This document shows, piece by piece, positions 8,589-18,400 of a stretch of 64,000 nt of DNA. Below the pieces are notes generated by a model. That model was not told where the DNA came from and searched no databases. It saw only the letters and a list, made by a program, of their open reading frames with translations. The stretch is from Roseiconus nitratireducens (GTDB lineage: Bacteria > Planctomycetota > Planctomycetia > Pirellulales > Pirellulaceae): assembly GCF_008629675.1 (NCBI RefSeq), contig NZ_VWOX01000006.1, positions 186,001 to 250,000 on the forward strand, read 5' to 3'. Numbering within the stretch: the first letter of the stretch is position 1; each line of letters begins with the position of its first letter. Made by a program: the position numbers and the translations under genes.

Positions 8589-8670
8589 GTCCCTTCGGGA
8601 CTGGAGCATGCGAGGTGGACAACATCCGGCGGGCGAGCCCGCCGGCAGGTGTCTTTCGTCCCTTCGGGAC
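8589..8670. repeat. REP-like palindromic elements between two operon genes
   Basis: Two identical copies of the small palindrome GTCCCTTCGGGAC (8589-8601 and 8658-8670) flank a strong GC hairpin (8626-8645) followed by CAGGTGTCT. The arrangement of a hairpin followed by GGCAGGTGTCT recurs at 11148-11180. Confidence 0.6.
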
Positions 8671-8684
8671 TGACGAGACATCCG

Positions 8685-11081
8685 TCACTGCCGCAGGAAC
8701 AGATCGCTCCGCACCGTCGCTTGAATCAGGCTTCGGAGCCCCAGACCGCTCGCTTTCGCCTCTCGGACGATTTCGTCAATTGCCGCTCGATCGGCGACAC
8801 CGAGCGACCGTCCGGTGGCATAAACCGCCAGCTTCGTTGCGAAGGCACGAATGAACTGCTCGCGATCCTCCAGCAAACAATCTCGGAAGCTTTCAAAGTC
8901 ATCGAAGCTTCGCCCGTCGGCCAGCTGCGACGCGGTGTCCACCGGCTTGCCCTTGCGATACGGCTTCTTCCCGTCCAGCTTCTCGCCCTCGCCCAAAGAG
9001 CGATACCAATCACGCTGTCCGCCGATCGCATTGAAGCGTTCCAGGGCGAATCCGGGCGGATCGATGCGGCGATGACACTGTGCACACGATTCGATCTCTC
9101 GGTGCTTTTCCAGTTGTTCGCGGATCGTGGTCGCGCCACGGATGTCCGGCTCCACCGCGGGAACGCCCGGGGGCGGTGGCGGTGCCGGCCGACCCAGCAG
9201 ATGATCCAGGACCCAGGCGCCGCGTACCACCGGCGAGGTCGACGTGCCGTTGGCGGTCACTTTCAACACACTCGCCTGAGTCAACACACCGCCGCGGATG
9301 GAATCGTCCGGAATGTCGATGCGCCGGAACGATTCGTGACCTTGGACACCCGGGATCCCATAGTGTCGTGCGATACGTTCGTTCAAGAACGTCCAATCCG
9401 AATCCAAAAAGTTCAGGACGCTCAGATCCTCGTCCAGCAGGTGCCGGAAGAAATGCCGGCTTTCCCCCAGCATCGCTTCCTGCAGCAGGGGATCGAACTC
9501 CGGATAAAGTTTTTGGGCGGGCGTTGTGAATTCGATCTCGCGCAGGTCCAACCATTGGCCGGTGAAGTTTTCAACAAAGCGTTCGCTGCGCGGATCACGG
9601 AGCAACCGATCGACCTGTTCGACACGGACCTGCGGGTCCCGCAAGCGGCCTTGTTCCGCTAGCTTCAGCAGCGTCCCATCCGGCATGCTGGACCAAAGAA
9701 AATAAGACAGCCGCGAGGCGATCGTGTCGTCATCCACCTCGGCGGCCGAGTTGAGCAACAGAAACTGGGGCGAGCAAAGCACCGCGACGACGCCGGCTCG
9801 CACCGCTTGTTCAAACGTCCTCCCCTGCTCCAAGCGGTCCAGCGTCAATTCGACGAACGGTTGCATCTCCGACGGGTCGACCGGACGTCGAAAGGCACGC
9901 CGGATCAGGTCGCGAACGATTCTCTCGGCATCTTCCTTAGGCCGGGACGAATCCACCACGTGACGTTTGACGTTCTTGCGATGCCGCATCCAAATCGGCT
10001 CGGCCTCAATCATCGTGATCGAACTGGCTTCACCGAACAGTCGCTTCTGGGCCTTGGAGGGAAAACTCTGGTCCAACGGTCCATGGGTCTCCGCCCAAAC
10101 GAGCCCCACACCAGGGCGTTGCTCGTGCTTGTCCCGCCAAGTCACGTGCTCCGGCCAGACACGCGGGACAATGTGGATCGCGTGACCTTCCTCCAGGTGC
10201 GTCTGGAATTCGATCACCCGCGGCTCCTGTGACGTCCCGGTCACGTCGTAGACACCGATGAACTTACGAGTCTCCGGCCCAAACAGGGTGCCGACGTAGA
10301 TGGCAACGGCGAGCGTTCGATCGCCCGGATCGTGCGGCCAAACCGCGACGCGACAGCGGTACACGCCATCTTCGATCGGATGGATCGCGTCCAGACGTGC
10401 GGGCGGCCACCCGGGCGTGAACTTGACGAACGAATCATCGACTTCGATCGTGCCTCCTTTGTTTTTCTTGACCGATTCGATGTTTTCTTTCACCTCCATG
10501 AACTGAATCCGGCGTGTTTCCGCCGGAAGCGGCTTGATCCGTCGAATGCAAGCCTGGAACGCAACGTCGGCAGCTTCCAGATACTGTTCCATCAGGACCG
10601 ACGAAATGCTCAGGCCGTCGGCCACGTTGTCGAACCCTTGCACGTCGGCATCTTCCGGCAGCAGGTCCATCAGTGGAACGTCGATGCCCAACAAATCGTG
10701 AACCGTGTTTTGGTATTCGCGCCGATTGAGCCTGCGGAGTGACGTCGATGGGGAGATGTTCGAATCGGCCAAGTCCTGGGAGATGGCGTCAACCGCGCTT
10801 CGACGCACTGCAGGTTCCAGCGGCGGTTCGTCCGGCGGCGGCATCTCGCGTGCGTCCAACACATTGAGAACCCGAACCCAGGTTTGACGGGTCAAACCGT
10901 CCGAAAGATCCCCGCCGAGTGAATCCAATCGAACACCGCCTTCCTGTGTCGATTCACCATGGCAGTGAACGCATCGGTCGAGAAAGAATGCTTGCACGGC
11001 ATCACTGGGACGTGATGGTTCCGCTGCTGGCACATTGACGGACGCGAGCAGACACGCAGTGAGAAAGATGTGGATGCGCAT
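8685..11081 (-). CDS. Planctomycete cytochrome c-like DUF1592 multidomain protein
   Basis: A 798-residue exported protein. The signal peptide is at residues 1-20 (FLTACLLASVNVPAA). A PSCyt1-type haem motif CVHCH follows near residue 37. The domain order fits DUF1587 (LRRLNRREYQNTVHDLLG near residue 115), DUF1595 (RRAFRRPVDPSEM), DUF1592 (SRLSYFLWSSMPDG), DUF1588 (with a second CxxCH, CAQCHRRIDPPGFALE) and DUF1585 at the C-terminus. This is the usual partner of DUF1552 proteins, encoded here directly downstream. An electron-transfer or oxidative role at the cell surface is inferred from the CxxCH motifs; the substrate is unknown. Confidence 0.9.
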   Translation of the reverse strand: MRIHIFLTACLLASVNVPAAEPSRPSDAVQAFFLDRCVHCHGESTQEGGVRLDSLGGDLSDGLTRQTWVRVLNVLDAREMPPPDEPPLEPAVRRSAVDAISQDLADSNISPSTSLRRLNRREYQNTVHDLLGIDVPLMDLLPEDADVQGFDNVADGLSISSVLMEQYLEAADVAFQACIRRIKPLPAETRRIQFMEVKENIESVKKNKGGTIEVDDSFVKFTPGWPPARLDAIHPIEDGVYRCRVAVWPHDPGDRTLAVAIYVGTLFGPETRKFIGVYDVTGTSQEPRVIEFQTHLEEGHAIHIVPRVWPEHVTWRDKHEQRPGVGLVWAETHGPLDQSFPSKAQKRLFGEASSITMIEAEPIWMRHRKNVKRHVVDSSRPKEDAERIVRDLIRRAFRRPVDPSEMQPFVELTLDRLEQGRTFEQAVRAGVVAVLCSPQFLLLNSAAEVDDDTIASRLSYFLWSSMPDGTLLKLAEQGRLRDPQVRVEQVDRLLRDPRSERFVENFTGQWLDLREIEFTTPAQKLYPEFDPLLQEAMLGESRHFFRHLLDEDLSVLNFLDSDWTFLNERIARHYGIPGVQGHESFRRIDIPDDSIRGGVLTQASVLKVTANGTSTSPVVRGAWVLDHLLGRPAPPPPPGVPAVEPDIRGATTIREQLEKHREIESCAQCHRRIDPPGFALERFNAIGGQRDWYRSLGEGEKLDGKKPYRKGKPVDTASQLADGRSFDDFESFRDCLLEDREQFIRAFATKLAVYATGRSLGVADRAAIDEIVREAKASGLGLRSLIQATVRSDLFLRQ

Positions 11082-11147
11082 CGCACCATCATAATCGACC
11101 GTCGTCCACCGGACACGTCGTCAGGTGGAGCGTTGCTGTCTCCTCGA

Positions 11148-11180
11148 CCGTCGGCTCACGCCGACGGCAGGTGTCTGCCG
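11148..11180. repeat. REP-like hairpin between alaS and the DUF1592 gene
   Basis: CCGTCGG and CCGACGG form a 7-bp hairpin (11148-11167) followed by CAGGTGTCTGCCGTCG. The hairpin plus GGCAGGTGTCT layout matches the element at 8626-8655. Confidence 0.55.
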
Positions 11181-11196
11181 TCGCATCGCGACTCGT

Positions 11197-14025
11197 CTAC
11201 TTCAAGCTTTCCTTCATCGTCGAGCGAGCCGTCGACAAGGCTTCGGGAAGCTTACTGGCGTCCTTCCCACCGGCTTGCGCCATGTCGGGACGCCCGCCGC
11301 CGCCGCCGCCAACCACCTTGGCCGCCGCGCCGACCCATTGCCCGGCTTTCAAACCGCGGTCGACCAACGAACGGCTGAGTCCGCCCACCAGCAAGACCTT
11401 GTCCCCCTGGGTCGTGGCCAGCAGAACGGCGGAGCCGCCGCTGGATTTCTTGCGAATCTGGTCGATCCAGCCCCGCATCACGTTCGGGTTGGCCCCGGGG
11501 ACTTCCGCGACGATCACCAAGTCGTCGCCAACCTTCTCACCCTGGGCGATCAAGTCGTCGGCGGTGACCTTTCCACCGGCCGTTGCCTGTTTGAGTTGCT
11601 TGACCAGATCCTTTCGATCCGACAACAAGCCGTCGACCCGAGCCAACACTTCGTCTTGAGACACGTTCAAGCGTCGGCTGATCTCGCGCACTCGGGCACG
11701 CGTGTTGACGTAGTCGCTGACATCTTCCGTCGGGCAATCATCGCCGACCGCGAAGGATTCGGGGTGATCGGCCGCTTTGCCGCTGGTGAGTTCCTTCTTC
11801 AATTGGCGGACTTCATTCATCAGCTGTTCGGTTGCACCGGCCGCATGCGGCGGATCGGTTCCCAGTTTTTCAGCCACCTCTTTCAGCAAGGCAGCGGTCT
11901 GTTCGCGATGCTGCTCGGCGCGTTTGCCAGTCAGCGCGACGATCCGTCGGGTTCCGGCGGACACACTTTCTTCGGCCATCAGCTCAAACGTTTGCACATT
12001 GTCAGTGTTTTGGACATGTGTGCCGCCGCAGAGCTCTTTACTGAAGTCACCGATGGAAACCATTCGAACCGGATCCGGATACTTTTCCCCGAACAGCATC
12101 ATGGCACCCGCGGCACGGGCTTCGGCCAGTGGAACCGTGACCCACTGCACCGGGGCATGTTCGCCGATGCGCACCACCACATCGGATTCGATCTGCGTCA
12201 GCACGTCCTCCGGGATCGGCTTTTGGTTGGTAAAGTCGAATCGCAAGCGGTCTTCTTCGACCTTGCTGCCCTGTTGCTGGGCGTGCGCGCCGACGTGGGT
12301 GCGGAGGGCATGATGCAGCAGGTGTGTCGCGGAGTGGGCACGGGCCAGTGCATCGCGGCGGTCAGTATCGACCACCGCCTGGCATTCCGCGCCTTCCTTG
12401 ATCTCGCCCCGGGTCAGTTTCCCGTGGTGAACGATCAAGCCGCCGTGCTTTTGCGTGTCATGAACGACGAATTCGAAATCGTCCGAAGAGATCACGCCAG
12501 TGTCACCGATCTGCCCACCGGACTCGCCGTAAAACGGAGACTGATCCAGGACCAGCCGCAAGGAAGCATCCCCCGGATGATCCAGATGGCTCAACAGCTG
12601 ACCTTCGTCTTCCTTGCTGAGTCCCTCGCCGGTGATGATGCCTTTGACGACCGCTGTGGCGGACGTCACGTCGTATCCGATGAATGGCGTCTCGCGAAGT
12701 GCCTCCTTCAGCGTTTCCAGGGGACCGGTTTGAAACAGTTCGACCTGTCCGGCACCGCTGGCGATGGCGTGTTCGTGCATGGCGTCACGGTAGCCGGCCC
12801 AATCGAACGTGAAGTTCTTCTCCGCAGCCAACGTTTGCAACAATTCCGGTGGAACGCCATAAGTCGTGTTCAACTCCGCAGCGTCTTTGCCGGGGACCAT
12901 CACAGCCGACTCGTCCCGCATCTCTTCGAACAATTGCCCGATGCGTTTCATGCCTCCGTCGATCGTCCCAAAGAACGCGTTCTCTTCTGCCTCGATGACT
13001 TCGGCGACGCGTTCGACGGTCTCCGCCAGTTCCGGATAGGCCACCTTGCTGGATTCAACCACAGCCGGCACCAGTTTGTGCAGGAACGGGTCGCGCAAGT
13101 CCATCTGGAATCCGTCCAGGACGGCCCGACGGATCAAACGTCGAACGACGTACTTGGCCTTATCACGCCCCGGGTAGACGTTTTCGTGGATCGCAAAGGT
13201 GCAGGCGCGGGCGTGGTCGGTGATGCGACGCAACCGGCGTCCGTTGTCGCTTTCCAATTCGTACTTCACGCCCACCACGTCGGCCGCCGCATCGACGATC
13301 GGCTTCAGGGTGTCGATGTGGAAATTGGTGGGCACGCCCTGCAGCACGCTGGCGGTTCGCTCCAGTCCCATCCCGGTGTCGATATTCTGGCTGGGCAGCG
13401 GTTTCAAATTGTCCGGCGGGTCGCCGACGCGATTGAATTGTGTGAAGACCAGGTTCCAGATCTCCACTTCGCTGCCGTTGTCCAGTTGGTAGTAGATCTC
13501 GCTGCAGGGTCCGCAAACGCCGTCAGGACCTTCGCTGGGCGCCGAGGCCGGCCAGAAGTTTTCGTCCTCGTCCATGCGGATGATCCGGCTGTCGGGCAAC
13601 CCGATCGATTCTTTCCAGATCCCGTGTGCCTCGTCGTCATCCTTGTACACGGTCACGGACAGGCGTTGGGGGTCGATTCCCAGCCATTTCTTCTCCGTCA
13701 GGAACTCCCACGCCCAAGCAATGGCTTCCTTTTTGAAGTAGTCACCGAACGAGAAGTTTCCCAACATCTCAAAGAAGGTGTGGTGATAAGCCGTCCGTCC
13801 GACATTGTCGATGTCGCCGGTGCGAAGGCATTTCTGGCAAGTCGTCGCCCGCGTGAAATCCAGTTTCACCTTGCCCAAAAAGTGATCCTTGAATTGGTTC
13901 ATGCCCGCCGGAGTGAACAGAACCGACGGGTCCCAGGTGGGGACAAGGACATCGCTCGGTTTGCGGACACAGCCTTTGGTTTCAAAGAATTCGAGATACT
14001 TTTCGCGAAGTTCGTCAGTTTTCAT
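11197..14025 (-). CDS. alaS: Alanyl-tRNA synthetase
   Basis: Charges tRNA-Ala in the cytoplasm. The catalytic domain begins DELREKYLEFFE and keeps class II motifs (motif 1 region FTPAGMNQFK; RTAYHHTFFEMLGNFSFGDYFK). The editing domain carries HSATHLLH, and the zinc-binding CGGTH follows near residue 650. A C-Ala-like domain ends the protein with a glycine-rich stretch GGGGGGRPDMAQAGG. The length of 942 residues is slightly above the usual 870-880. The start is placed at the ATG at 14025 (MKTDELREKY), which matches the family start; a TTG four codons upstream is less likely. A long antisense ORF covers the gene but is a shadow. Confidence 0.97.
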   Translation of the reverse strand: MKTDELREKYLEFFETKGCVRKPSDVLVPTWDPSVLFTPAGMNQFKDHFLGKVKLDFTRATTCQKCLRTGDIDNVGRTAYHHTFFEMLGNFSFGDYFKKEAIAWAWEFLTEKKWLGIDPQRLSVTVYKDDDEAHGIWKESIGLPDSRIIRMDEDENFWPASAPSEGPDGVCGPCSEIYYQLDNGSEVEIWNLVFTQFNRVGDPPDNLKPLPSQNIDTGMGLERTASVLQGVPTNFHIDTLKPIVDAAADVVGVKYELESDNGRRLRRITDHARACTFAIHENVYPGRDKAKYVVRRLIRRAVLDGFQMDLRDPFLHKLVPAVVESSKVAYPELAETVERVAEVIEAEENAFFGTIDGGMKRIGQLFEEMRDESAVMVPGKDAAELNTTYGVPPELLQTLAAEKNFTFDWAGYRDAMHEHAIASGAGQVELFQTGPLETLKEALRETPFIGYDVTSATAVVKGIITGEGLSKEDEGQLLSHLDHPGDASLRLVLDQSPFYGESGGQIGDTGVISSDDFEFVVHDTQKHGGLIVHHGKLTRGEIKEGAECQAVVDTDRRDALARAHSATHLLHHALRTHVGAHAQQQGSKVEEDRLRFDFTNQKPIPEDVLTQIESDVVVRIGEHAPVQWVTVPLAEARAAGAMMLFGEKYPDPVRMVSIGDFSKELCGGTHVQNTDNVQTFELMAEESVSAGTRRIVALTGKRAEQHREQTAALLKEVAEKLGTDPPHAAGATEQLMNEVRQLKKELTSGKAADHPESFAVGDDCPTEDVSDYVNTRARVREISRRLNVSQDEVLARVDGLLSDRKDLVKQLKQATAGGKVTADDLIAQGEKVGDDLVIVAEVPGANPNVMRGWIDQIRKKSSGGSAVLLATTQGDKVLLVGGLSRSLVDRGLKAGQWVGAAAKVVGGGGGGRPDMAQAGGKDASKLPEALSTARSTMKESLK

Positions 14026-14113
14026 AGGTGCTGGCAAGGGAATGGTGCGGGTGCACGGACCGATGATCCCCCAGGATCAAGAGGGGCATCCGCGGGAATC
14101 ATATCGCAACGCG

Positions 14114-14262
14114 GGGATTTCTCGAAGGCGGAGGTACGAGGCTCCGGGGAGGGCAGAATCCGAAGCGAATACGCCACGACGCGGTGACAGCACTCCCCGC
14201 GTCGTCGCAAGCTCCGTCGGGACGCCCCCGGAGAGAGGGTGAAGCAAAGCCTGACGACCTCC
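14114..14262. repeat. Dispersed intergenic repeat, family B, copy 1
   Basis: Shares, in the same order, three blocks with 22141-22288: AAGGCG.AGG.ACGAG.CT followed by GGGGAGGG, then CCCCGCGTCGTCGCAA.CTCC, then GAGGGTGAAGCAAAGC and ACGACCTC. It lies between alaS and the lipoprotein gene. No coding potential is seen. Confidence 0.65.
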
Positions 14263-14300
14263 AAACGGAAGCGCGACACTCCAGCCCACCCCGCGGCGGG

Positions 14301-15227
14301 CTACAGCTTCTCGGCCGGAGTCGGGACGTTGGCGATCCGCAGCAGAATCACCGTTTGCTGTTCCAGCCGATCGACGTTTTCACCGCCCAGCATGAGTTTT
14401 CCCAGTCCGCGGCGGGCAGCGGTTTCGGCGATGACGAACAAATCCCCTTCACCCCCGGCGAGCTCGAAGTCCATGGACTCCAGCGGCCAGGCCTGGCGGC
14501 GAACATCGATCCGCAAGGCCGCGTCGCCTTGGACCCAGCCTTGCCGCATGTCGCCGTGCTGGATTTCGGGGCGAAATCGCAACCGGACTTCGGCCACGGA
14601 ATTGCCCCGCGCCGGGACAACGGAGAAAAGGAACTGGGGGTCGCGGAGTGTTTCTCCAACCAATTCTCCGTCGCGGTGCACCATCACGACCTGGTCACCT
14701 TCGATCGGCAACCGCACCGGCAATTCATAGCGTTTGCCGATCCGCATCGGGTCGCGGCGGGTGCCTTCCGATTGGTGGCTGGAAACGGATGCAGAGGCCA
14801 GGAATTCGTCGACCACGTCGTTGGGCTCTTCCGAACACAAGGATTCCAGTTTTGCCTGCAATCGTTCTTCGTGAGTCACCCGCCCGATCCGCAATCCGTT
14901 CTGAGAAAGAGAGGACCGCACCGCCGCGGGAAGGATGGTTTCGTCGACCCACTGCCACATGGATTGCAATTGGTCCGGCTGGCTCGGATCGAATTGGATC
15001 TGCACGAATTTCGATTCCAACTCGATCGAGCGTGGCGCTTTCTTCAGCGGCAGGGGTGCCGTCGCGTTTGCCACGCTTTCCCCGCGATCGGACCATCCGG
15101 ACCACGAGGAGCATCCCAGGGTCCCAGCCAGCAATGACGTCCCGGCAAGCAGCAGCAAGCGGGCCGGCAAAGATCGGGCGATGAGAACGGGGTCCGTCGT
15201 GGGACGTTTCGGCATCGTGCGGGTCAC
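14301..15227 (-). CDS. Putative lipoprotein of unknown function
   Basis: A 308-residue protein whose N-terminus ends in a lipobox (LLLLAGTSLLAGTLGCSS), so it is probably lipid-anchored after export. The mature part has alternating charged and hydrophobic segments and a C-terminal region rich in beta-strand patterns (VAEVRLRFRPEIQ, GDAALRIDVRRQAWPLE). No family was recognised. The first possible start is GTG at 15227; an ATG at 15215 gives a shorter basic n-region and is equally good. It lies upstream of alaS on the same strand, separated by a repeat element, so co-transcription is uncertain. Confidence 0.75.
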   Translation of the reverse strand: MTRTMPKRPTTDPVLIARSLPARLLLLAGTSLLAGTLGCSSWSGWSDRGESVANATAPLPLKKAPRSIELESKFVQIQFDPSQPDQLQSMWQWVDETILPAAVRSSLSQNGLRIGRVTHEERLQAKLESLCSEEPNDVVDEFLASASVSSHQSEGTRRDPMRIGKRYELPVRLPIEGDQVVMVHRDGELVGETLRDPQFLFSVVPARGNSVAEVRLRFRPEIQHGDMRQGWVQGDAALRIDVRRQAWPLESMDFELAGGEGDLFVIAETAARRGLGKLMLGGENVDRLEQQTVILLRIANVPTPAEKL

Positions 15228-15491
15228 GGCGGCAAGGAACGGGCGAATCTAAAGACGGCCGGAAGTTTGGCGGCCAACAGCGTTTCACGGCGTTTGGCAT
15301 ACAAATTCGCGGCTTGCCGCGTCAAGTCACGCCCGCCGAGATTCCTCTTTCCGTGAAACTCGGCTTTCACTAAAGTTCGCACATACCCGCCCACGAGGTG
15401 CTTCGATCCACCGAGACGTCGGCACGACCCGCCGACCACCAGAAAGCGACCTCGTTCTATCTGTCTGCTGTGGCCAAGGAGGAGCCCGACC

Positions 15492-18400
15492 ATGCTGTTG
15501 GACCGCATCGATATCGACCATCACGGCCCCCTGAATCGTGTCGAATTGGGGCCGTTCTCCGAGCACTTGAACGTGGTTTGCACTCCGGAGGGTGCGGGAA
15601 AGACGGCCATCGCCCGGTTTGTCCGCGATTCGTTGGTGCGTCGCGAGTACCCGCTGGGCATGATGAGCTCGTCCAGCGGACGCGTCGTTTGGGCCGACCG
15701 CAACGGCAAGATTCACTGCCGACGGGAGCAGGACGGGACGCCCACCGGACGCCGCACGATTGAATTTGAAACACGCGGTGACGCCGCCCACCGATTCGAC
15801 TGGCTCCACGGCAGTTGGATTGATGGGATTGCCGACTCCACCGACGCTTCCCGCGCGTTGGAATCGATTCGAATCCCGGAGTCCGTTGTTGACGGCATTG
15901 TCACCGACACGGCCGTCACACGCGTTGCCCGCGTGGTCGAAGCTTGCCTGAAGAGCGGCTTGGATGACCCCAAGTTGTATGCCGGGCTGCCGATGGGCCC
16001 ATCGGTTGTCAGCGGCACGTCACCCGATTCGCCCGACCAACAACAAGGCATGCGGCGAGTCGTCCGCGACGAGCTTGCTCGCGTTGAAGCAGAACTCGCA
16101 TCGCTAGAAGCATCAGGGCTGGCCGGCAACGCCACATCGCCCGACGAAGGCTGGATCGAGACGCGACGTCGTCAACTGCAGCACCGATTGGGATATTTGC
16201 GAGAGGAGCTATCACGCGTTCGTAGCGGAGCGTGGTCAGCCACGCGTCCCTGGACGTCCCAAGACCGCGTCGTTGCCGACGAGTTGTCGCGACTTCATGA
16301 TCGGATCTGGCACTTGCGGGTTCGGCGCAATGAGCTTGACCGATGGCTGTCCCAACTGGAACAGGATCGGCATCGTGTTCGCTACTCCACTTCGAGCACG
16401 GCGTCTCCGCCGGCGCAGCACCACAACGCCGACGCTCTGAACGCTTTTTCCACGTTGCCATCGGCACCCGGTACGTTCGAAATGGACGCCCGCCTGCGTG
16501 CGACACTCGGGACCCTGGAGGCACAAATCTTGCGCTGGCGGCGAGTTCACGATGAACTGCGTGGGCTGCGCCAGGCCATCACCCGCTTGCATCCGTCGAT
16601 CGACGCCCCGACGGGATCACTGCCGTTCTCCGAAGAAATGCTGCGTCGCGAACGGATGAATCGGTTCCTGGCGTCGCTGGACCGATACAACGCGACGGCT
16701 TCCGATGGCCAAACGCCGTGGGGAGCGTTCGAGCCGATCCTGGGCACGGACCCGGCATGGCCGGATGAAGTCGATCTGCGGATCGAAGCCATCGTCAGCC
16801 ATCTCGATTGGCTGGTGTCACAGTACGATGCTCCGGGAGCGACGTGGTCCCAGTGGTACCGTGCGGTCCCGGCCGCGGAAGCTTACCGGAACCAGGCGTC
16901 GCTGGTGCGTTGCCTGCGGACCATCCAACAGGACTTGCTGAATGTCCGCCGCCACGGATTCCGGCTGCAGGATCGTTCGCAGCATGGAACACGCAATCAT
17001 TCCCCGTTGTGGGACGTGCAGCAGTGCGAGCAATGGGTGGTCGCGACGATCCGACGGCTAATCGGCTACCGTCAGTCGCTGGTCGCTGATCGCCGCCTGG
17101 CCGATCTGGTTCACTACCCTTCCTGGTTGGATGAATCGTACGAACGCCAAAATTGGTCGGTGTGGTACATCGATCACCTGGAATCGGAAGCTGCACGTCG
17201 GATGCACGAGATCCAAAAGGTCTCAGCCGAGTTGAATCACTGCCTGAACGCGGCCGCCGAACTCCATCGTCGGCAACGACACACGATCGGTGAGACAAGT
17301 TTTTCCGATCCCTCGTTCGGCATGGACGCTTGGCAGCGACCACTCGCCGAGTTTCGTAGCCCGGTCGACTTGCAAGCCGAGATCGACGCCGTGCGGACTG
17401 AGCTGGAGCGGTTGAACCAGCACCACACCGATTCCCCGCGCGTTCGTTGGTTGCGCGAACGTCGTGCCAAGTTGATCGCTAAGTTGGGCGTGCCACAGAC
17501 GACGCGTCGATCGGATTCGCCGCTCGCCGATGAAGCCAGCCAGTGGTTGGTGCGACTGTCCGGCGGTCGATTGAAACGTCTCCGCTGGAGCCTGAACGGA
17601 ACGCAACCGCCCGCGAATTCAGCCGCGAAGTCGGACGCTCGCCAAACCTGGGTGCAAATTGACGGGGTCGATGAGCAACTGTGCCCCGCGGTCGACCGAG
17701 CCCTTGCCGCCTTGGCGCTCCGCCTGGCCGCAGGCGACCTGTTGGCCCGCACCGGCCGCAGCATTCCGCTGGTGGTGGAATCGCATCGCGAGTTGTTGCG
17801 AAGTGGTCCCGCAGACGCCGCCAGCGAACACAGCTGGAACGCCACCGGAAACCCGCCGCTGAACCTATCGGTGATTGCCGCGCTGGACGATTATGCCAAA
17901 CAAGGTCGGCAAGTCATCGTGCTGACCAGTGATCGATTGTTCGCCGACCAGGCGGCTCGACGTGGCGGCCACACGTTCTCGGTCCACGGCGAACGTGTCG
18001 CGCACGCGCACCGCCCACTGTGGCGTCCGCACTTCGCCCCGGAATCCTATGTCGGACCGCACGCCGGTGCCCATGTGCTCGATCCGGCCGAAAGCGTGAC
18101 GGACTTTTCGGACGCCTTTGTCGACCAGTATTACGATTCGGCGTCCACCTGGGACGCGCACGCCCAACCGTCCGGGATGCCTCCCCAATCGGCCGCGGAT
18201 TTGTACCCGCCCGTTGGAAGCGGCGCCGACGATTGGCAATCGGTCCCGGGCGTGCCCGGAGTTCCCGCAAGCCAACAACCGTTCTCAGCGCTCGGCCCCT
18301 ACGATTCCTTGCCGCAGTTGCCGCCGGCCGCCACGTTTGCCGACATCAATCGCAACCTGGACGCCATCTGGCAGGAGATCTACGGCGCCAATCCGTATGC

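Noticed and set aside
8649..9662. A 337-residue plus-strand ORF
   Set aside because: It is antisense to the 3' half of the DUF1592 gene, where the sense frame has CxxCH and DUF1588/1585 patterns.
11125..14187. A 1020-residue plus-strand ORF
   Set aside because: It lies antisense across the whole of alaS, which has all family motifs. The ORF is low in recognisable domains and is an effect of GC-rich codon use.
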